64,000 nucleotides of DNA from Paenibacillus tyrphae (GTDB lineage Bacteria > Bacillota > Bacilli > Paenibacillales > NBRC-103111): assembly GCF_027925525.1 (NCBI RefSeq), contig NZ_BSDJ01000009.1, positions 124,001 to 188,000 of the forward strand. Reading direction: 5' to 3'. The position numbers and the translations under genes were made by a program. This document shows positions 8,018 through 18,086 of the stretch, piece after piece. The notes beneath the pieces were generated by a model. It saw only the letters and a program-made list of their open reading frames with translations, had not been told where the DNA came from and did not search any database. Numbering within the stretch: the stretch's first letter is position 1; each line of letters begins with the position of its first letter.

Positions 8018-9239
8018 GGATTTCCGACTCCTTTACGCCAAAGTAGACCGGCTTCTTGAACAAATTGCTTCGGATGAGCAGCAAGGTCAAAAACCGCGCA
8101 AAGAAGACGTTCGTGATCACACTGAGCACGATGCTGAGCATCGTCGTAAGCGCAAATCCTCGGATGGCTCCGTTACCGATATAAAATAACACAAAGCCGG
8201 AAATGATGTTCGTAATATTGGCATCCATAATCGTTCTGAACGAATGCTTCGAACCCGCCTTCATCGAGGAAAGAATGCTCTTGCCGCTGCGGATTTCCTC
8301 TTTGATCCGCTCCGCGGTAATGATGTTCGCGTCGACCGCCATCCCGATACCGAGAATAAACGCCGCGATCCCCGGCAGCGTCAGCGTCGCATGAATCCAG
8401 TCGAAGACGATGAGCAGCAACCAGGAGTAAGTGATGATCGATATCGAGGCAACGAGGCCCGGTATCCGGTAAAAAATCAGCATGAAGAGCAGGATCAGCA
8501 CGGAACCGACAAGGCCGGCTTTAACCGTTTCCTGCAGGGACAGTTGGCCAAGCGTAGCGCCTACGCTCTGCGTATATTTCTCGGTAAGCTTCAACGGAAG
8601 CGCGCCGAGGTTGATCGTGTCTTTCAGCTTGTTGGCTTCGTCATACGTATAATTGCCTGAGATCGTCGCTTTGCCATCGGTCAGCACCTGCTGTACGATC
8701 GGCGCGGACAACTGGGTCTCGTCCAAATAAATGGCAAGCGGTTGACCGAGCAGCTTCTCCGTGACCTTGCGGAATTTCTCTTTATCCTTGACTTCGATCG
8801 AAATCATCGGACGGTTCTGTTGGTCGAAACCGACTTTGGCAGCACCCTCTACGAAGTCGCTCCCCAGCATTTCCTTCGTGCCGTCCGGGCCGCGGAACGT
8901 AAGCTGCGCAGGCTCTTTGATGATCTTTCTAACTTCCTCTTCATTCGACACCCCGGCCAGTTTCACACGGATTCGGTCGCTTCCCTCGGTTGTCACTTCC
9001 GGCTCTGCAATCCCGAGGCTGTCGGCCCGTTTCTCCAGACTGATCGCGGTTTGCTTGAGCGATTCGGGAGTAACCGGCTTCCCGGGCTCAATCGGCTCCA
9101 CAACGTACAGAATCTCAAAGCCGCCTTTCAAATCAAGCCCCAGCTTCACTTGTCTGACAAGCTGCGGACTCGTCACTCCGATCGCGGCAAGGACGATCAG
9201 CACGATAGCGAAAAAAGCGACGATTCTTTTGATGTCCAT
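8007..9239 (-). CDS. secD: Protein translocase subunit SecD
   Basis: Partner of SecF in export-driving proton transport. 410 residues: an N-terminal membrane segment (8-26), the LGLDLKGGFEILYVVE motif (about 33-48), the large extracytoplasmic P1 region to about residue 230, then five membrane segments with GIGMAVDANIITAERIKEE (about 295-313). ATG 9239 has AAGGAG upstream and a consensus sigma-A promoter 30 bp further. First gene of the secD-secF-CDF-recJ-apt operon. Confidence 0.96.
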   Translation of the reverse strand: MDIKRIVAFFAIVLIVLAAIGVTSPQLVRQVKLGLDLKGGFEILYVVEPIEPGKPVTPESLKQTAISLEKRADSLGIAEPEVTTEGSDRIRVKLAGVSNEEEVRKIIKEPAQLTFRGPDGTKEMLGSDFVEGAAKVGFDQQNRPMISIEVKDKEKFRKVTEKLLGQPLAIYLDETQLSAPIVQQVLTDGKATISGNYTYDEANKLKDTINLGALPLKLTEKYTQSVGATLGQLSLQETVKAGLVGSVLILLFMLIFYRIPGLVASISIITYSWLLLIVFDWIHATLTLPGIAAFILGIGMAVDANIITAERIKEEIRSGKSILSSMKAGSKHSFRTIMDANITNIISGFVLFYIGNGAIRGFALTTMLSIVLSVITNVFFARFLTLLLIRSNLFKKPVYFGVKESEIREL

Positions 9240-9268
9240 AAAAGTCTCCTTCCATACTCAATATTCCT

Positions 9269-9297
9269 ATTATACCTACGTGCGAAAAACGAGTCAA
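9269..9297 (-). promoter_or_regulatory. Sigma-A promoter of the secD operon
   Basis: TTGACT and TATAAT separated by 17 bases on the minus strand, 30 bp upstream of the secD start. A near-consensus vegetative promoter. Confidence 0.85.
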
Positions 9298-9332
9298 TTT
9301 GCCTCTTTTTTCCTTTCTGTAAAGACGCGCGC

Positions 9333-9362
9333 AAAAAAGAAGCCCGGTCGCTAGCGATGGGC
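9333..9362 (-). terminator. Terminator overlapping the comN stop codon
   Basis: GCCC and GGGC flank an inner TCGC-TA-GCGA stem, followed by TTCTTTTTT. The stop codon of comN lies inside the stem. Confidence 0.75.
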
Positions 9363-10055
9363 ATCCTTGTATATGCTCATGGTCATCCAGTTCATGAACT
9401 GCGTCGCCTTCAAAGATAAAATATCGTTGACGATCCGGTGCAGCGGAGGAACGCCGGTCTTATGGTATTTGTCGCTAACGCACTCCCATATTTCCTCTCC
9501 TGTCACCTGCTCGTAACCGATCATGCGGAACTCCTCGGCTTTGCTCCGGCAAATTTCTTCGATTACCCGGCTGAGCTCCTCGTCATTCATAGGCTCTTCT
9601 TCCGGTTCGGGGTCCGGTTCCGATTCCATGTGCTTCATCCAAAGCTCCGGCAGATTGCCCGCTTCGGGTTCGCATTCCTCGTCGTGCTCCTGAACCGAGG
9701 CCGAACCGATCTCCTGCTGAGGCTCGCTCAGCTTCGGATCGGCCGCTCCTTCTTCCTCAAGCAAACGCGGGGCCGAAACCGTCTCTTCCGCCAACGAATC
9801 CTGCGGGTGATCGCCAGTCTCCCTCTCGGAGTAAAAAAGCTCCATATAGGGGACCGGCTCCGCAAGCGGCTTTTCGGCTGCAGCCTCCCGCGCCCCGTCT
9901 TCTTCCGTATTCCGGGACTCCGAGCTGTCCGTATTCTCGTTCCCGGCTTCCGTCCCCGTTTCCGGAGCGGAGGTGGCGGCGTGCTCCAGTTCCGCTTCCA
10001 TGGCATCCGAACGCTTGCCGTCGCTGCGATCCTGTTTCCAACTGTCGTTTTCCAT
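9351..10055 (-). CDS. comN: ComN-type post-transcriptional regulator with long acidic N-terminal extension
   Basis: The last ~80 residues (from MNDEELSRVIEEICRSKAEE) match the ComN/YrzD family, including WECVSDKYHKTG and LSLKATQFMNWMTMS. In B. subtilis ComN is a ~100-residue protein affecting comE mRNA and lies beside secDF, as here. The first ~150 residues are an extra, Glu/Asp/Pro/Ser-rich, probably disordered segment with no fold that I recognise. A shorter start near the ComN domain cannot be excluded (a Met opens MNDEELS), but the whole frame is open and GC-biased like a gene. The gene stands alone between the secD promoter and a divergent spoVB. Confidence 0.82.
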   Translation of the reverse strand: MENDSWKQDRSDGKRSDAMEAELEHAATSAPETGTEAGNENTDSSESRNTEEDGAREAAAEKPLAEPVPYMELFYSERETGDHPQDSLAEETVSAPRLLEEEGAADPKLSEPQQEIGSASVQEHDEECEPEAGNLPELWMKHMESEPDPEPEEEPMNDEELSRVIEEICRSKAEEFRMIGYEQVTGEEIWECVSDKYHKTGVPPLHRIVNDILSLKATQFMNWMTMSIYKDAHR

Positions 10056-10237
10056 CTTGCAACCCTCCCGCGTGCGCAGCCTCGTTATTGTACCTATTCG
10101 CTGTACCCGAGCGTTTTCCTGCCGCTTATGCCTGCGGCGTGCTCTAAAAATTGTTGCATGCTCTTGGACAGGTTATGCATATCCATTAATAACGCACGGG
10201 AATACAAGCCCATCCAGGAAGAAAGAAGGTCGGTCCC

Positions 10238-11803
10238 TTGACAAAACAATCGTTTATCCAAGGAACGCTCATCCTCCTTGCAGCAGGCATTGTCAACCGC
10301 ATCCTCGGCTTCATTCCCCGGATCACGCTTCCGCGGGTGATCGGCCCAGAAGGAATCGGCCTTTATCAAATGGGATGGCCGTTTCTTATAGTTATTCTTA
10401 CGATCGTCACCGGAGGCATTCCGGTCGCGGTAGCCAAATTGATCGCTGCGGCCGAAGCCGAGGGCAACGCCGCCCGGGTCCGCACGATCTTTCGGGTAGC
10501 GCTCGCCCTAGCTACCGTAATCAGCTTTGCCTTTACGGCCGTCATCGTCCTCGGCGCCCGCTGGATTACCGACCATCTGTTCACGGACCCCCGGGTATAT
10601 TACACATTCCTGTTTATGACGCCGATCATCCCACTCGTCGGCATATCGGCCGTATTCCGCGGGTATTTTCAAGGCCGACAGGACATGATTCCGACGGCAG
10701 TGTCCCAGGTGGTCGAGACGCTCGTCCGCATCGTTACCGTGCTCGCCTTTGCCTTCATGCTGCTGCCTTATGGCATCGAATTTGCCGCCGCCGGAGCGAT
10801 GCTCGGCGTCATGATCGGCGAGCTGTGTGCCATGCTCGTTCTGGTGCTGCTATACCGGCATAATCGATCGCAGCGGCTGGCGCCTCACCAGGCAAACATC
10901 GGAACTCGACGGTCGCTCAACCGCTTCGATAGCCTGAAGAGTCTTCTGGAATTAGCCGTGCCCGTTACCGGTAGCAAGCTGGTCGGCTCCGGCTCGTATT
11001 TTCTCGAATCGATTCTCATTATTCAAAGCCTCGCTGTTGCAGGCGTAGCAACCGGTGTGGCAACGGCGCAGTACGGAGCATTGCAAGGCATGATTATTCC
11101 GGTACTGATGCTGCCTAGCGCCCTTACTTTTTCCCTCGCGGTCTCGCTTATCCCATCCTTATCCGAGGCGGCGGCCAAGAACGACATGAAAACCATCCAT
11201 ATGCGGCTGCATCAATCGCTGAAGCTTGCCTTGGTGACGGGCGCCCCCTTCGCCGTATTGATGTATGTGCTGGCAGAGCCGATTTGCCTGTATATGTACG
11301 GGCAGCCCGGGGTCGGGGCGATGCTTCGGATGATGGCGCCTGCGGCGCTTTTCATTTATTTTCAGGCGCCGCTGCAATCGACCCTCCAAGCGCTTGAAAG
11401 ACCCGGAAGCGCACTGATCAATACGCTCGTCGGGTCCATCGTTAAGCTGACGCTAATTTATTTCTTGGCCAGCCGGCCGGAATTCGGCATCTTGGGTGCG
11501 GTTGTCGCCATCAGCGTAAATATCATGCTCGTTACCTTGCTGCACTGGAACAGTGTCGTGCGCCTGCTTCAGTTTCGCATGCAGGCCGGAGATTTCCTGA
11601 AAGTCGGAATAAGTATGGCCGTCGCCGGCTTTGCCAGCTATGTCGTGATGTATACCCATTGGATCGCCAGCGGCTTTACGCGTTTTGCCTTCTCCTGCCT
11701 GACGGGGGTTATCGTTTATCTGCTGATCGCCATGCTGCTTAAACTCATTAACCGCGACGACGTTTTCCGAATTTTATGGCTTGGCAAACGGATTGTGAAA
11801 TAG
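10238..11803 (+). CDS. spoVB: Stage V sporulation protein B, lipid flippase family
   Basis: Multidrug/oligosaccharidyl-lipid/polysaccharide (MOP) exporter superfamily member with about 14 membrane segments over 521 residues. SpoVB in B. subtilis is needed for spore cortex peptidoglycan and probably flips lipid-linked precursors. The N-terminal ILLAAGIVNRILGFIPRI and the FRGYFQGRQDMIPTAVSQV loop (about 140-158) are typical. Start is TTG 10238 with GAAGGT upstream. The secDF-comN-spoVB neighbourhood is conserved with B. subtilis. It converges on the DUF421 gene with only 13 bp between stops and no clear terminator. Confidence 0.94.
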   Translation: MTKQSFIQGTLILLAAGIVNRILGFIPRITLPRVIGPEGIGLYQMGWPFLIVILTIVTGGIPVAVAKLIAAAEAEGNAARVRTIFRVALALATVISFAFTAVIVLGARWITDHLFTDPRVYYTFLFMTPIIPLVGISAVFRGYFQGRQDMIPTAVSQVVETLVRIVTVLAFAFMLLPYGIEFAAAGAMLGVMIGELCAMLVLVLLYRHNRSQRLAPHQANIGTRRSLNRFDSLKSLLELAVPVTGSKLVGSGSYFLESILIIQSLAVAGVATGVATAQYGALQGMIIPVLMLPSALTFSLAVSLIPSLSEAAAKNDMKTIHMRLHQSLKLALVTGAPFAVLMYVLAEPICLYMYGQPGVGAMLRMMAPAALFIYFQAPLQSTLQALERPGSALINTLVGSIVKLTLIYFLASRPEFGILGAVVAISVNIMLVTLLHWNSVVRLLQFRMQAGDFLKVGISMAVAGFASYVVMYTHWIASGFTRFAFSCLTGVIVYLLIAMLLKLINRDDVFRILWLGKRIVK

Positions 11804-11816
11804 TGGAGGCGCCAGC

Positions 11817-12491
11817 TCATCTTTTTTTATCGATAAACCAGCGGCCCCGATGATCGATGGAACAAAAAAATACGTCTTTGAAATCTTTGATTCCCTTACC
11901 TTGAAGCTGGCTCTTGAGCCAAAACCTGGTTTGGCCAAGCTTGACCAAGTTTTCATCCTGTACTTTACCGTCCATAATAAGCGGCAAAGGAAGTCCCTCG
12001 TAACGAAACGACGGCGGCTTTTCGCCGGACGGTTCCATCTCTTGCTTTTTTTCTACCACGGTCAGCTTGCCTGACGATTCGAGAAGGGCAAATTCCACAT
12101 CCGCAAGGTTTGTCACTTTATTCTCTCTCAATTGCAGCAGCAAATCGTCCAAATTGTATAGCTGACGCTTCATTTCCTTCCTATTCAGTTTGCCGTTCTG
12201 AATAATGGGAGAAGGCTTGCCTTCAAACAAGCGGCGCAGCTTTTCGTTTTTCAACGAAACAAAAGCAATGGTCAACTGAACCACGACCAGTGTTGCCATG
12301 GGAAGGATTCCATCGAGCAAAGGCTTCTCGATATCTTCCAGTACGAACACGGCAATTTCCGCGATCATGATGGAAATGACGAGGTCAAAGACCGACAGCT
12401 TGCCGATCTCCCTTTTTCCCATAATGCGCAGGGTAAAAAAAACGATCGCATAGATCAGGATAGTGCGAAAAAAAAGCGTCAGTAGATCCAT
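11817..12491 (-). CDS. DUF421 (YetF-like) membrane protein
   Basis: 224-residue membrane protein with three N-terminal helices (about 4-80) followed by a cytoplasmic domain. Family words seen: FFTLRIMGKREIGKLSVFDL (19-38) and KPSPIIQNGKLNRKEMKRQL (about 92-111). It corresponds to YrbG, which lies next to spoVB in B. subtilis. The C-terminal part (about 160-224) is the usual second half of the DUF421/YDG fold. Function is unknown; some relatives act in germination or stress, but nothing here decides that. Confidence 0.88.
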   Translation of the reverse strand: MDLLTLFFRTILIYAIVFFTLRIMGKREIGKLSVFDLVISIMIAEIAVFVLEDIEKPLLDGILPMATLVVVQLTIAFVSLKNEKLRRLFEGKPSPIIQNGKLNRKEMKRQLYNLDDLLLQLRENKVTNLADVEFALLESSGKLTVVEKKQEMEPSGEKPPSFRYEGLPLPLIMDGKVQDENLVKLGQTRFWLKSQLQGKGIKDFKDVFFCSIDHRGRWFIDKKR

Positions 12492-12667
12492 GGACTCGAC
12501 CTCCCCGATTGCAGTTCAATGCCTATTGTAGCCTCGGGGAACGATTGTCATGCGGGTGAATTGCTGGTAACCAATCGATGCTTCCGCAGCCGAAGAAGCT
12601 GTACTATTTCGGTGTACATGCCCATACAATGGGAAATAGGATGGCTTGGAACAGGAGGTCAAGAGGG

Positions 12668-13030
12668 ATGATGAAAAGTTCGCCCTTATTTTCCGGCTTG
12701 GTGTATGCCGTGGCGTTCATGCTGGTCGGAACACTGCTAGCTTCGCTTGTATTGCTGGGAACGAATATTCCGGAAAAATCGTGGCTGGGCGCAACGCTGT
12801 TTATTCACGGAGTCGCCATGCTGGTGGGGGGCGCGGTATCGGGCAAACGCAGCGGCAGCAAAGGCTGGTACCACGGGGGACTGCTGGGGGCCATGTATAC
12901 CGTGGTCGTATGGATGATCGGATTTCTGGCTTACGATGCAGGTTTTTCCAAGGAGATGCTGGGGCTAGCGGTGGTAGCTTTGCTGGCCGGGGCGCTAGGC
13001 GGGATGATCGGCATCAATTTGAAGAAATGA
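12668..13030 (+). CDS. TIGR04086-family (YrzE-like) small membrane protein
   Basis: 120 residues, four predicted membrane helices: about 8-30, 38-56, 68-88 and 96-117. Start ATG 12668 follows AGGAGG at 9-base spacing; the next codon is also ATG. Gly-rich helices (GAMYTVVVWMIGFLAYDAG, ALLAGALGGMIGINLKK) and the gene position between the DUF421 gene and yajC match YrzE of B. subtilis. Its role is unknown. It converges with yajC over a shared terminator. Confidence 0.8.
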   Translation: MMKSSPLFSGLVYAVAFMLVGTLLASLVLLGTNIPEKSWLGATLFIHGVAMLVGGAVSGKRSGSKGWYHGGLLGAMYTVVVWMIGFLAYDAGFSKEMLGLAVVALLAGALGGMIGINLKK

Positions 13031-13082
13031 ACCGGACCTCCGGTCCAATCGAACTCGGCTCCCCTCCGTACGGAACGGAAGC

Positions 13083-13140
13083 AAAAAAAGCGAGATCTCT
13101 TAACCCCGCCGGAATCCGGATGGAATGAGACCTCGCTTGT
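13083..13140. terminator. Bidirectional terminator yrzE-like/yajC
   Basis: AGCGAGATCTC pairs with GAGACCTCGCT across a 27-base loop. The minus-strand side ends in TTTTTTT, so it mainly serves yajC. Confidence 0.75.
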
Positions 13141-13170
13141 TTGCGTTTGCAGCGAAGCGCAATGGAATTA

Positions 13171-13494
13171 TTATTTACCTTCAGAAGCCGCTGCGGAAGT
13201 TGTGACCGTATTAATGGCCGAACGCTCGAAGGTCAGCTTCGTGACGTCGTTCACACGCAGGACAATTGTATCGTCCGTAATCTCCAGGATTGTGCCGTGA
13301 AGGCCCCCGATCGTAACGACCTTATCCCCTTTTTTCAAGTTGCTCAGCATCATGTTGCGAGTCTTTTGACGTTTTTGCTGAGGGCGGATAAGTAAGAAAT
13401 AAAGAACGACGAACATCAGGACGAGCGGGCCGTAAGTCACGAGATATCCCTCGATCCCCGGAGCCGCCGCCGTTTCATTTGCCGCTAACCACAT
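13171..13494 (-). CDS. yajC: Preprotein translocase accessory subunit YajC
   Basis: Single-span membrane partner of SecDF. 107 residues: a membrane helix at about 19-38 (YGPLVLMFVVLYFLLIRPQQ), the RPQQKRQK signature just after it, then the small cytoplasmic domain with LKKGDKVVTIGGLHG (about 52-66). ATG 13494 has GGGGGGA upstream. It follows tgt and queA in the same direction, as in many bacteria. Confidence 0.95.
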   Translation of the reverse strand: MWLAANETAAAPGIEGYLVTYGPLVLMFVVLYFLLIRPQQKRQKTRNMMLSNLKKGDKVVTIGGLHGTILEITDDTIVLRVNDVTKLTFERSAINTVTTSAAASEGK

Positions 13495-13588
13495 TGTCTG
13501 ATTCCCCCCTTTCTACAAACTTTCTCTATGTATACCAAATGGTAAGTCCGGTGAATCCGAAGCGGCTGTGCTCCAGATTCATCGGCTT

Positions 13589-14746
<1,158 letters not shown>

Positions 14747-14763
14747 TCAATTTTTCCTTATGT

Positions 14764-15825
14764 TTAATGAATGAACATCGCGTCGCCAAAGCTGAAAAAG
14801 CGGTACTCCCGCTCGACGGCTTCGCGGTACGCGGCGAGTACGTTCTCCCGCCCGGCGAGCGCGCTGATCAACATAAGCAGTGTCGATTTAGGCAGATGGA
14901 AGTTGGTTAGCAGCGCATCGACGATGCGGAACCGGTAGCCCGGATAAATGAAAATTCCGGTCCAGCCGCTTCCCGCTTGCAGCATGCCATCTTCACCTGC
15001 TGCCGTTTCCAGCGTCCGGGCCGAAGTCGTTCCCACCGCAACCACCCGGCTGCCCTTTCGTTTCGCGCCATTTACCAGCTCGGCGGTTTCTGCGGATACT
15101 TCGTAATACTCTTCGTGCATCTCGTGCTGTTCGACGGTCTCGACCCCGACGGGACGGAACGTTCCCAGTCCGACATGAAGCGTAACATACGCTAATTGTA
15201 TCCCTTTTTGTTCCAGCCGATTCAAGTATTCCTGTGTAAAATGAAGCCCCGCCGTAGGCGCTGCTGCCGAGCCTTGATGCTTCGCATACACCGTCTGGTA
15301 CCGCTCGCGCTCCGGAAGCTGCTCTTTAATATACGGCGGCAGCGGCATATGCCCCAAGCGGTCGAGCAGTTCGTTAAAAATGCCTTCGTAGCTGAAGCGC
15401 AGCACCCGGCTGCCCATGTCGCCTTCGGATTCGACGGTAGCGACAAGCAGCGGCGGCTCCGCATCTCCGTCCGGTTCCGACGGAGCACCGCCTCCGAAAT
15501 GCAGCACGGTCCCGGTCTTCAGCCGCTTGGCCGGACGGACGAGCGCTTCCCAGCGGTCCCCTTCGAGCTGTTTGAGCAGCAGCACTTCGGCTTTGGCCCC
15601 CGTGTCCGCTTTCACTCCGAACAGCCTGGCCGGAATGACCCGCGTATCGTTTAGCACGAGCACGTCTCCCGCCTCAAGATACCGTTCCAATTGTTCAAAT
15701 GTATGGTGGCCAATTTCCCCGGTTCGTTTATCCAGCGTGAGCAGGCGCGAAGCCGTCCGATCCGGAAGCGGCGTCTGCGCAATTAGCGATTCGGGTAAAT
15801 GGTAGTCGAACAAGTCCACTTGCAT
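14764..15825 (-). CDS. queA: S-adenosylmethionine:tRNA ribosyltransferase-isomerase
   Basis: Converts preQ1-34 in tRNA to epoxyqueuosine using the ribosyl moiety of SAM. 353 residues from ATG 15825, which aligns with the family start MxVDLFDYxLPE and has AGAAGG 12 bases upstream; an ATG 12 bases earlier overlaps that site. Conserved stretches: [15 protein letters not shown] (about 54-68), [13 protein letters not shown] (about 182-194), [11 protein letters not shown] and the C-terminal [12 protein letters not shown]. It forms a queA-tgt-yajC run with a 32-bp gap to tgt. Confidence 0.96.
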   Translation of the reverse strand: MQVDLFDYHLPESLIAQTPLPDRTASRLLTLDKRTGEIGHHTFEQLERYLEAGDVLVLNDTRVIPARLFGVKADTGAKAEVLLLKQLEGDRWEALVRPAKRLKTGTVLHFGGGAPSEPDGDAEPPLLVATVESEGDMGSRVLRFSYEGIFNELLDRLGHMPLPPYIKEQLPERERYQTVYAKHQGSAAAPTAGLHFTQEYLNRLEQKGIQLAYVTLHVGLGTFRPVGVETVEQHEMHEEYYEVSAETAELVNGAKRKGSRVVAVGTTSARTLETAAGEDGMLQAGSGWTGIFIYPGYRFRIVDALLTNFHLPKSTLLMLISALAGRENVLAAYREAVEREYRFFSFGDAMFIH

Positions 15826-15905
15826 GATACGTTTCATCCTTCTGTAGGTTTCATATTTAGTTTAACTTTTTTATGCTGCGCGAACGGTCATCGTTCCTCA
15901 GGGCC

Positions 15906-18041
15906 TCAAGGAGCGGCTTTCTGAATCGAGACGCCCGTGTAGTACGTCAGCAAAATTTTCTGGTAATCATAACCGAGCTCGGCATAGCCTTTGGCGCCCC
16001 ATTGGGACATCCCCAGCCCGTGACCATAGCCGGTGCCTTTGAAAATAAACTGCGGGTCCCGCGTAGCTAGCCGCACTTTGCCTTGCGCGTCCATCACAAA
16101 CAGCTGATCGTCGGTTTGTTTTCCCTTTCCACCGCTGCCTGCGACAATGACGGACTGAGAGGCCGAGGTCTGGCTTCGCGTCGCCCCCCCTGCTCCCAAT
16201 ATAGTATAGCGTCCCGTTTCTTCAATATCAAACCGGGTACTGGGCAGGCCGCCGAGCATCGTACGGAGCGAATCCGGATAAGCGGCTTTGAGCGGCTGTC
16301 CGTTCGCCGTTACTTCCATCGCGCGGCCGGACGCCCCTCTCTTCGACACTTCAAGCCGGTTTACCGCCCCGCCGGTATAAGATGCGCCAAGCTTTTCCTT
16401 TAGCTTCGCCGCATCATATGGGCCGCGGACCCAGGAGTAAGCGTTCGATTCGACCTCTTGATCGATGACGACGAATCGATCCCCGATGTCCACCTTGAAC
16501 GCCGTCGGGTTAGTCGCATTGTCTACGTAGGGGGCCGGCCGGACGCTCACACCGGTTGCCGTCGACTCGTAATAAGGTAAGCCCGCCGGATTTTTTTGCC
16601 CCGTCGCCCTTGCGTAGTCGGAGTGAATGTAGCCGGTATTGCCGTTCGGCAGAACGATCCGGTACCACACTTTCTTGCCTGCCTGAGCTCCTTCGTCCGG
16701 AGATTTCTGGCTCTTCAAATACGCCACTTCGTTGCCCCATACTTCGGCCGGAGCTGCGGTCATTCCCCCTGCATTGGAATAATACAGCGGATTGATCAAC
16801 CCGTTCTTATCTACGATCACTTCGCCTTGCGTCGCTTGCACCGCTTGCTGCGCGGCGGCGAACTCTCCCGCCACTCCTTTATACGCTTGATCTGTGGTCG
16901 TGTCGGTGACGTGTGCGATCTGGTATTTTACCCCCTGCTTGAGCGCAAATGTGCGCGCAGCGACAGCCTGCGCCTTTAGCGCCTCCAAAGGCCATTCTTT
17001 GCTCATCTCGGAGCCGAGGACCGACACGAGATACTGCTCAAAAGGCAGCTCATTGACAACGGCCAGCTTGCCGTTGAACCGGGACACCTCGATCCCCCCG
17101 CGGTAGGCGCGATCGAACCGCTCGCGAACGGTGACGCCTCCCTGCGCATCCGCCGCCGCGGCCCACAGTTTCGCGCCGCCGCTAAAAGCAAAGGCCGCTA
17201 CCGGTCCACCGGCGTTCTCGCCGCCCATGTCTAGCTCGCTGCGCTTCAGCACGTAGCTCTGCGCCGCGTCCACTGGCGTAAGCGCCACGGCCGGCAGCGC
17301 GGTCGCGATCTGCGCCTTCAGCGCTTGCAGCGCCGCGTTGTCCGCGGCTTCGCCGACGAACACCGCGTAGCCGGCTTCGGTCAGCGCCACGTCGGCGTCG
17401 AAGCCCGCCTGTGACAGCGCTATCGCCTGCGCATTCGCCTCCGCCTCGCCGGCGAAGCTGCCCGCGCTCCAGCGCAGCGGCCCACTGACGGTAGCGCCGG
17501 ACTGGCCTGCGGCGGCCGACGCGGCCGCTTCCTTCGTCGCGAACGGGCCTACATAGGCCCGGTACGCCGACTGGCCGCGCTTCACGCGCTGTACTACGCC
17601 TGCAGCGGCTCCTCCAGTCGTGAGCTTCTGCGCCTGCGAACGCGCTGCCGTAACGTCGCCCGTCTCGGGCAGCTGCGCGTAATAGCCGTCCGCATAGACG
17701 CGTACAGGCATTTTTGCCGATGCTTGATGGACAGGCTTCACCCCGGTAGCCCCGCGCAAGCCGAGCTGCAGACCGGCGTCCGCTGACAGCGTAACTGCGG
17801 CGGCCGGACTAACATATTTGCCCGTATCGATAAATAAAGCGACACGAATATTATCGAGCTTCGGCACCGATACTGCGGCGTAAACGGCAGGCAGCACGCC
17901 TCCTGCTGTGGGTCCCGTGAAGCCGATTGCTGCCGCAAGCAGCAGCGCTGCCGGCACCTTTATTCCTGATCTTAAGCAACGCGCCGCCCGCCCTATAGGA
18001 GCTTGTCCCACAGGATCGAGCGGCCGTTTCGTTTTATACAT
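15906..18041 (-). CDS. Large SpoIID/LytB-domain exported protein
   Basis: A probable lytic transglycosylase-like enzyme acting on peptidoglycan outside the membrane. 711 residues: an N-terminal hydrophobic segment (about 30-55, signal or anchor), two Ala-rich SPOR-like repeats (about 110-165 and 195-235), then a SpoIID domain from about 300. The conserved Glu lies in LVSVLGSEMSKEWPLEALKA, followed by QAVAARTFALKQG, and the domain closes with GYGHGLGMSQWGAKGYAELG. An SH3-like stretch (about 470-520, WYRIVLPNGNTGYIHSDYAR) is inserted in the domain. It is twice the length of B. subtilis SpoIID (343 residues), so I call it a family member, not SpoIID itself. It sits between ruvB and queA. Around 17150-17700 the DNA is very rich in GCG/GCC Ala codons. 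Confidence 0.9.
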   Translation of the reverse strand: MYKTKRPLDPVGQAPIGRAARCLRSGIKVPAALLLAAAIGFTGPTAGGVLPAVYAAVSVPKLDNIRVALFIDTGKYVSPAAAVTLSADAGLQLGLRGATGVKPVHQASAKMPVRVYADGYYAQLPETGDVTAARSQAQKLTTGGAAAGVVQRVKRGQSAYRAYVGPFATKEAAASAAAGQSGATVSGPLRWSAGSFAGEAEANAQAIALSQAGFDADVALTEAGYAVFVGEAADNAALQALKAQIATALPAVALTPVDAAQSYVLKRSELDMGGENAGGPVAAFAFSGGAKLWAAAADAQGGVTVRERFDRAYRGGIEVSRFNGKLAVVNELPFEQYLVSVLGSEMSKEWPLEALKAQAVAARTFALKQGVKYQIAHVTDTTTDQAYKGVAGEFAAAQQAVQATQGEVIVDKNGLINPLYYSNAGGMTAAPAEVWGNEVAYLKSQKSPDEGAQAGKKVWYRIVLPNGNTGYIHSDYARATGQKNPAGLPYYESTATGVSVRPAPYVDNATNPTAFKVDIGDRFVVIDQEVESNAYSWVRGPYDAAKLKEKLGASYTGGAVNRLEVSKRGASGRAMEVTANGQPLKAAYPDSLRTMLGGLPSTRFDIEETGRYTILGAGGATRSQTSASQSVIVAGSGGKGKQTDDQLFVMDAQGKVRLATRDPQFIFKGTGYGHGLGMSQWGAKGYAELGYDYQKILLTYYTGVSIQKAAP

Positions 18042-18086
18042 AAACCGCCGATTCCCCTCTCTTGACGGAGCCGCCGATGCTTCCGC

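Noticed and set aside
15906-18041. Orthologue of stage II protein D (spoIID)
   Set aside because: Twice the length, extra domains and a different neighbourhood (ruvB-queA), so only family membership is claimed.
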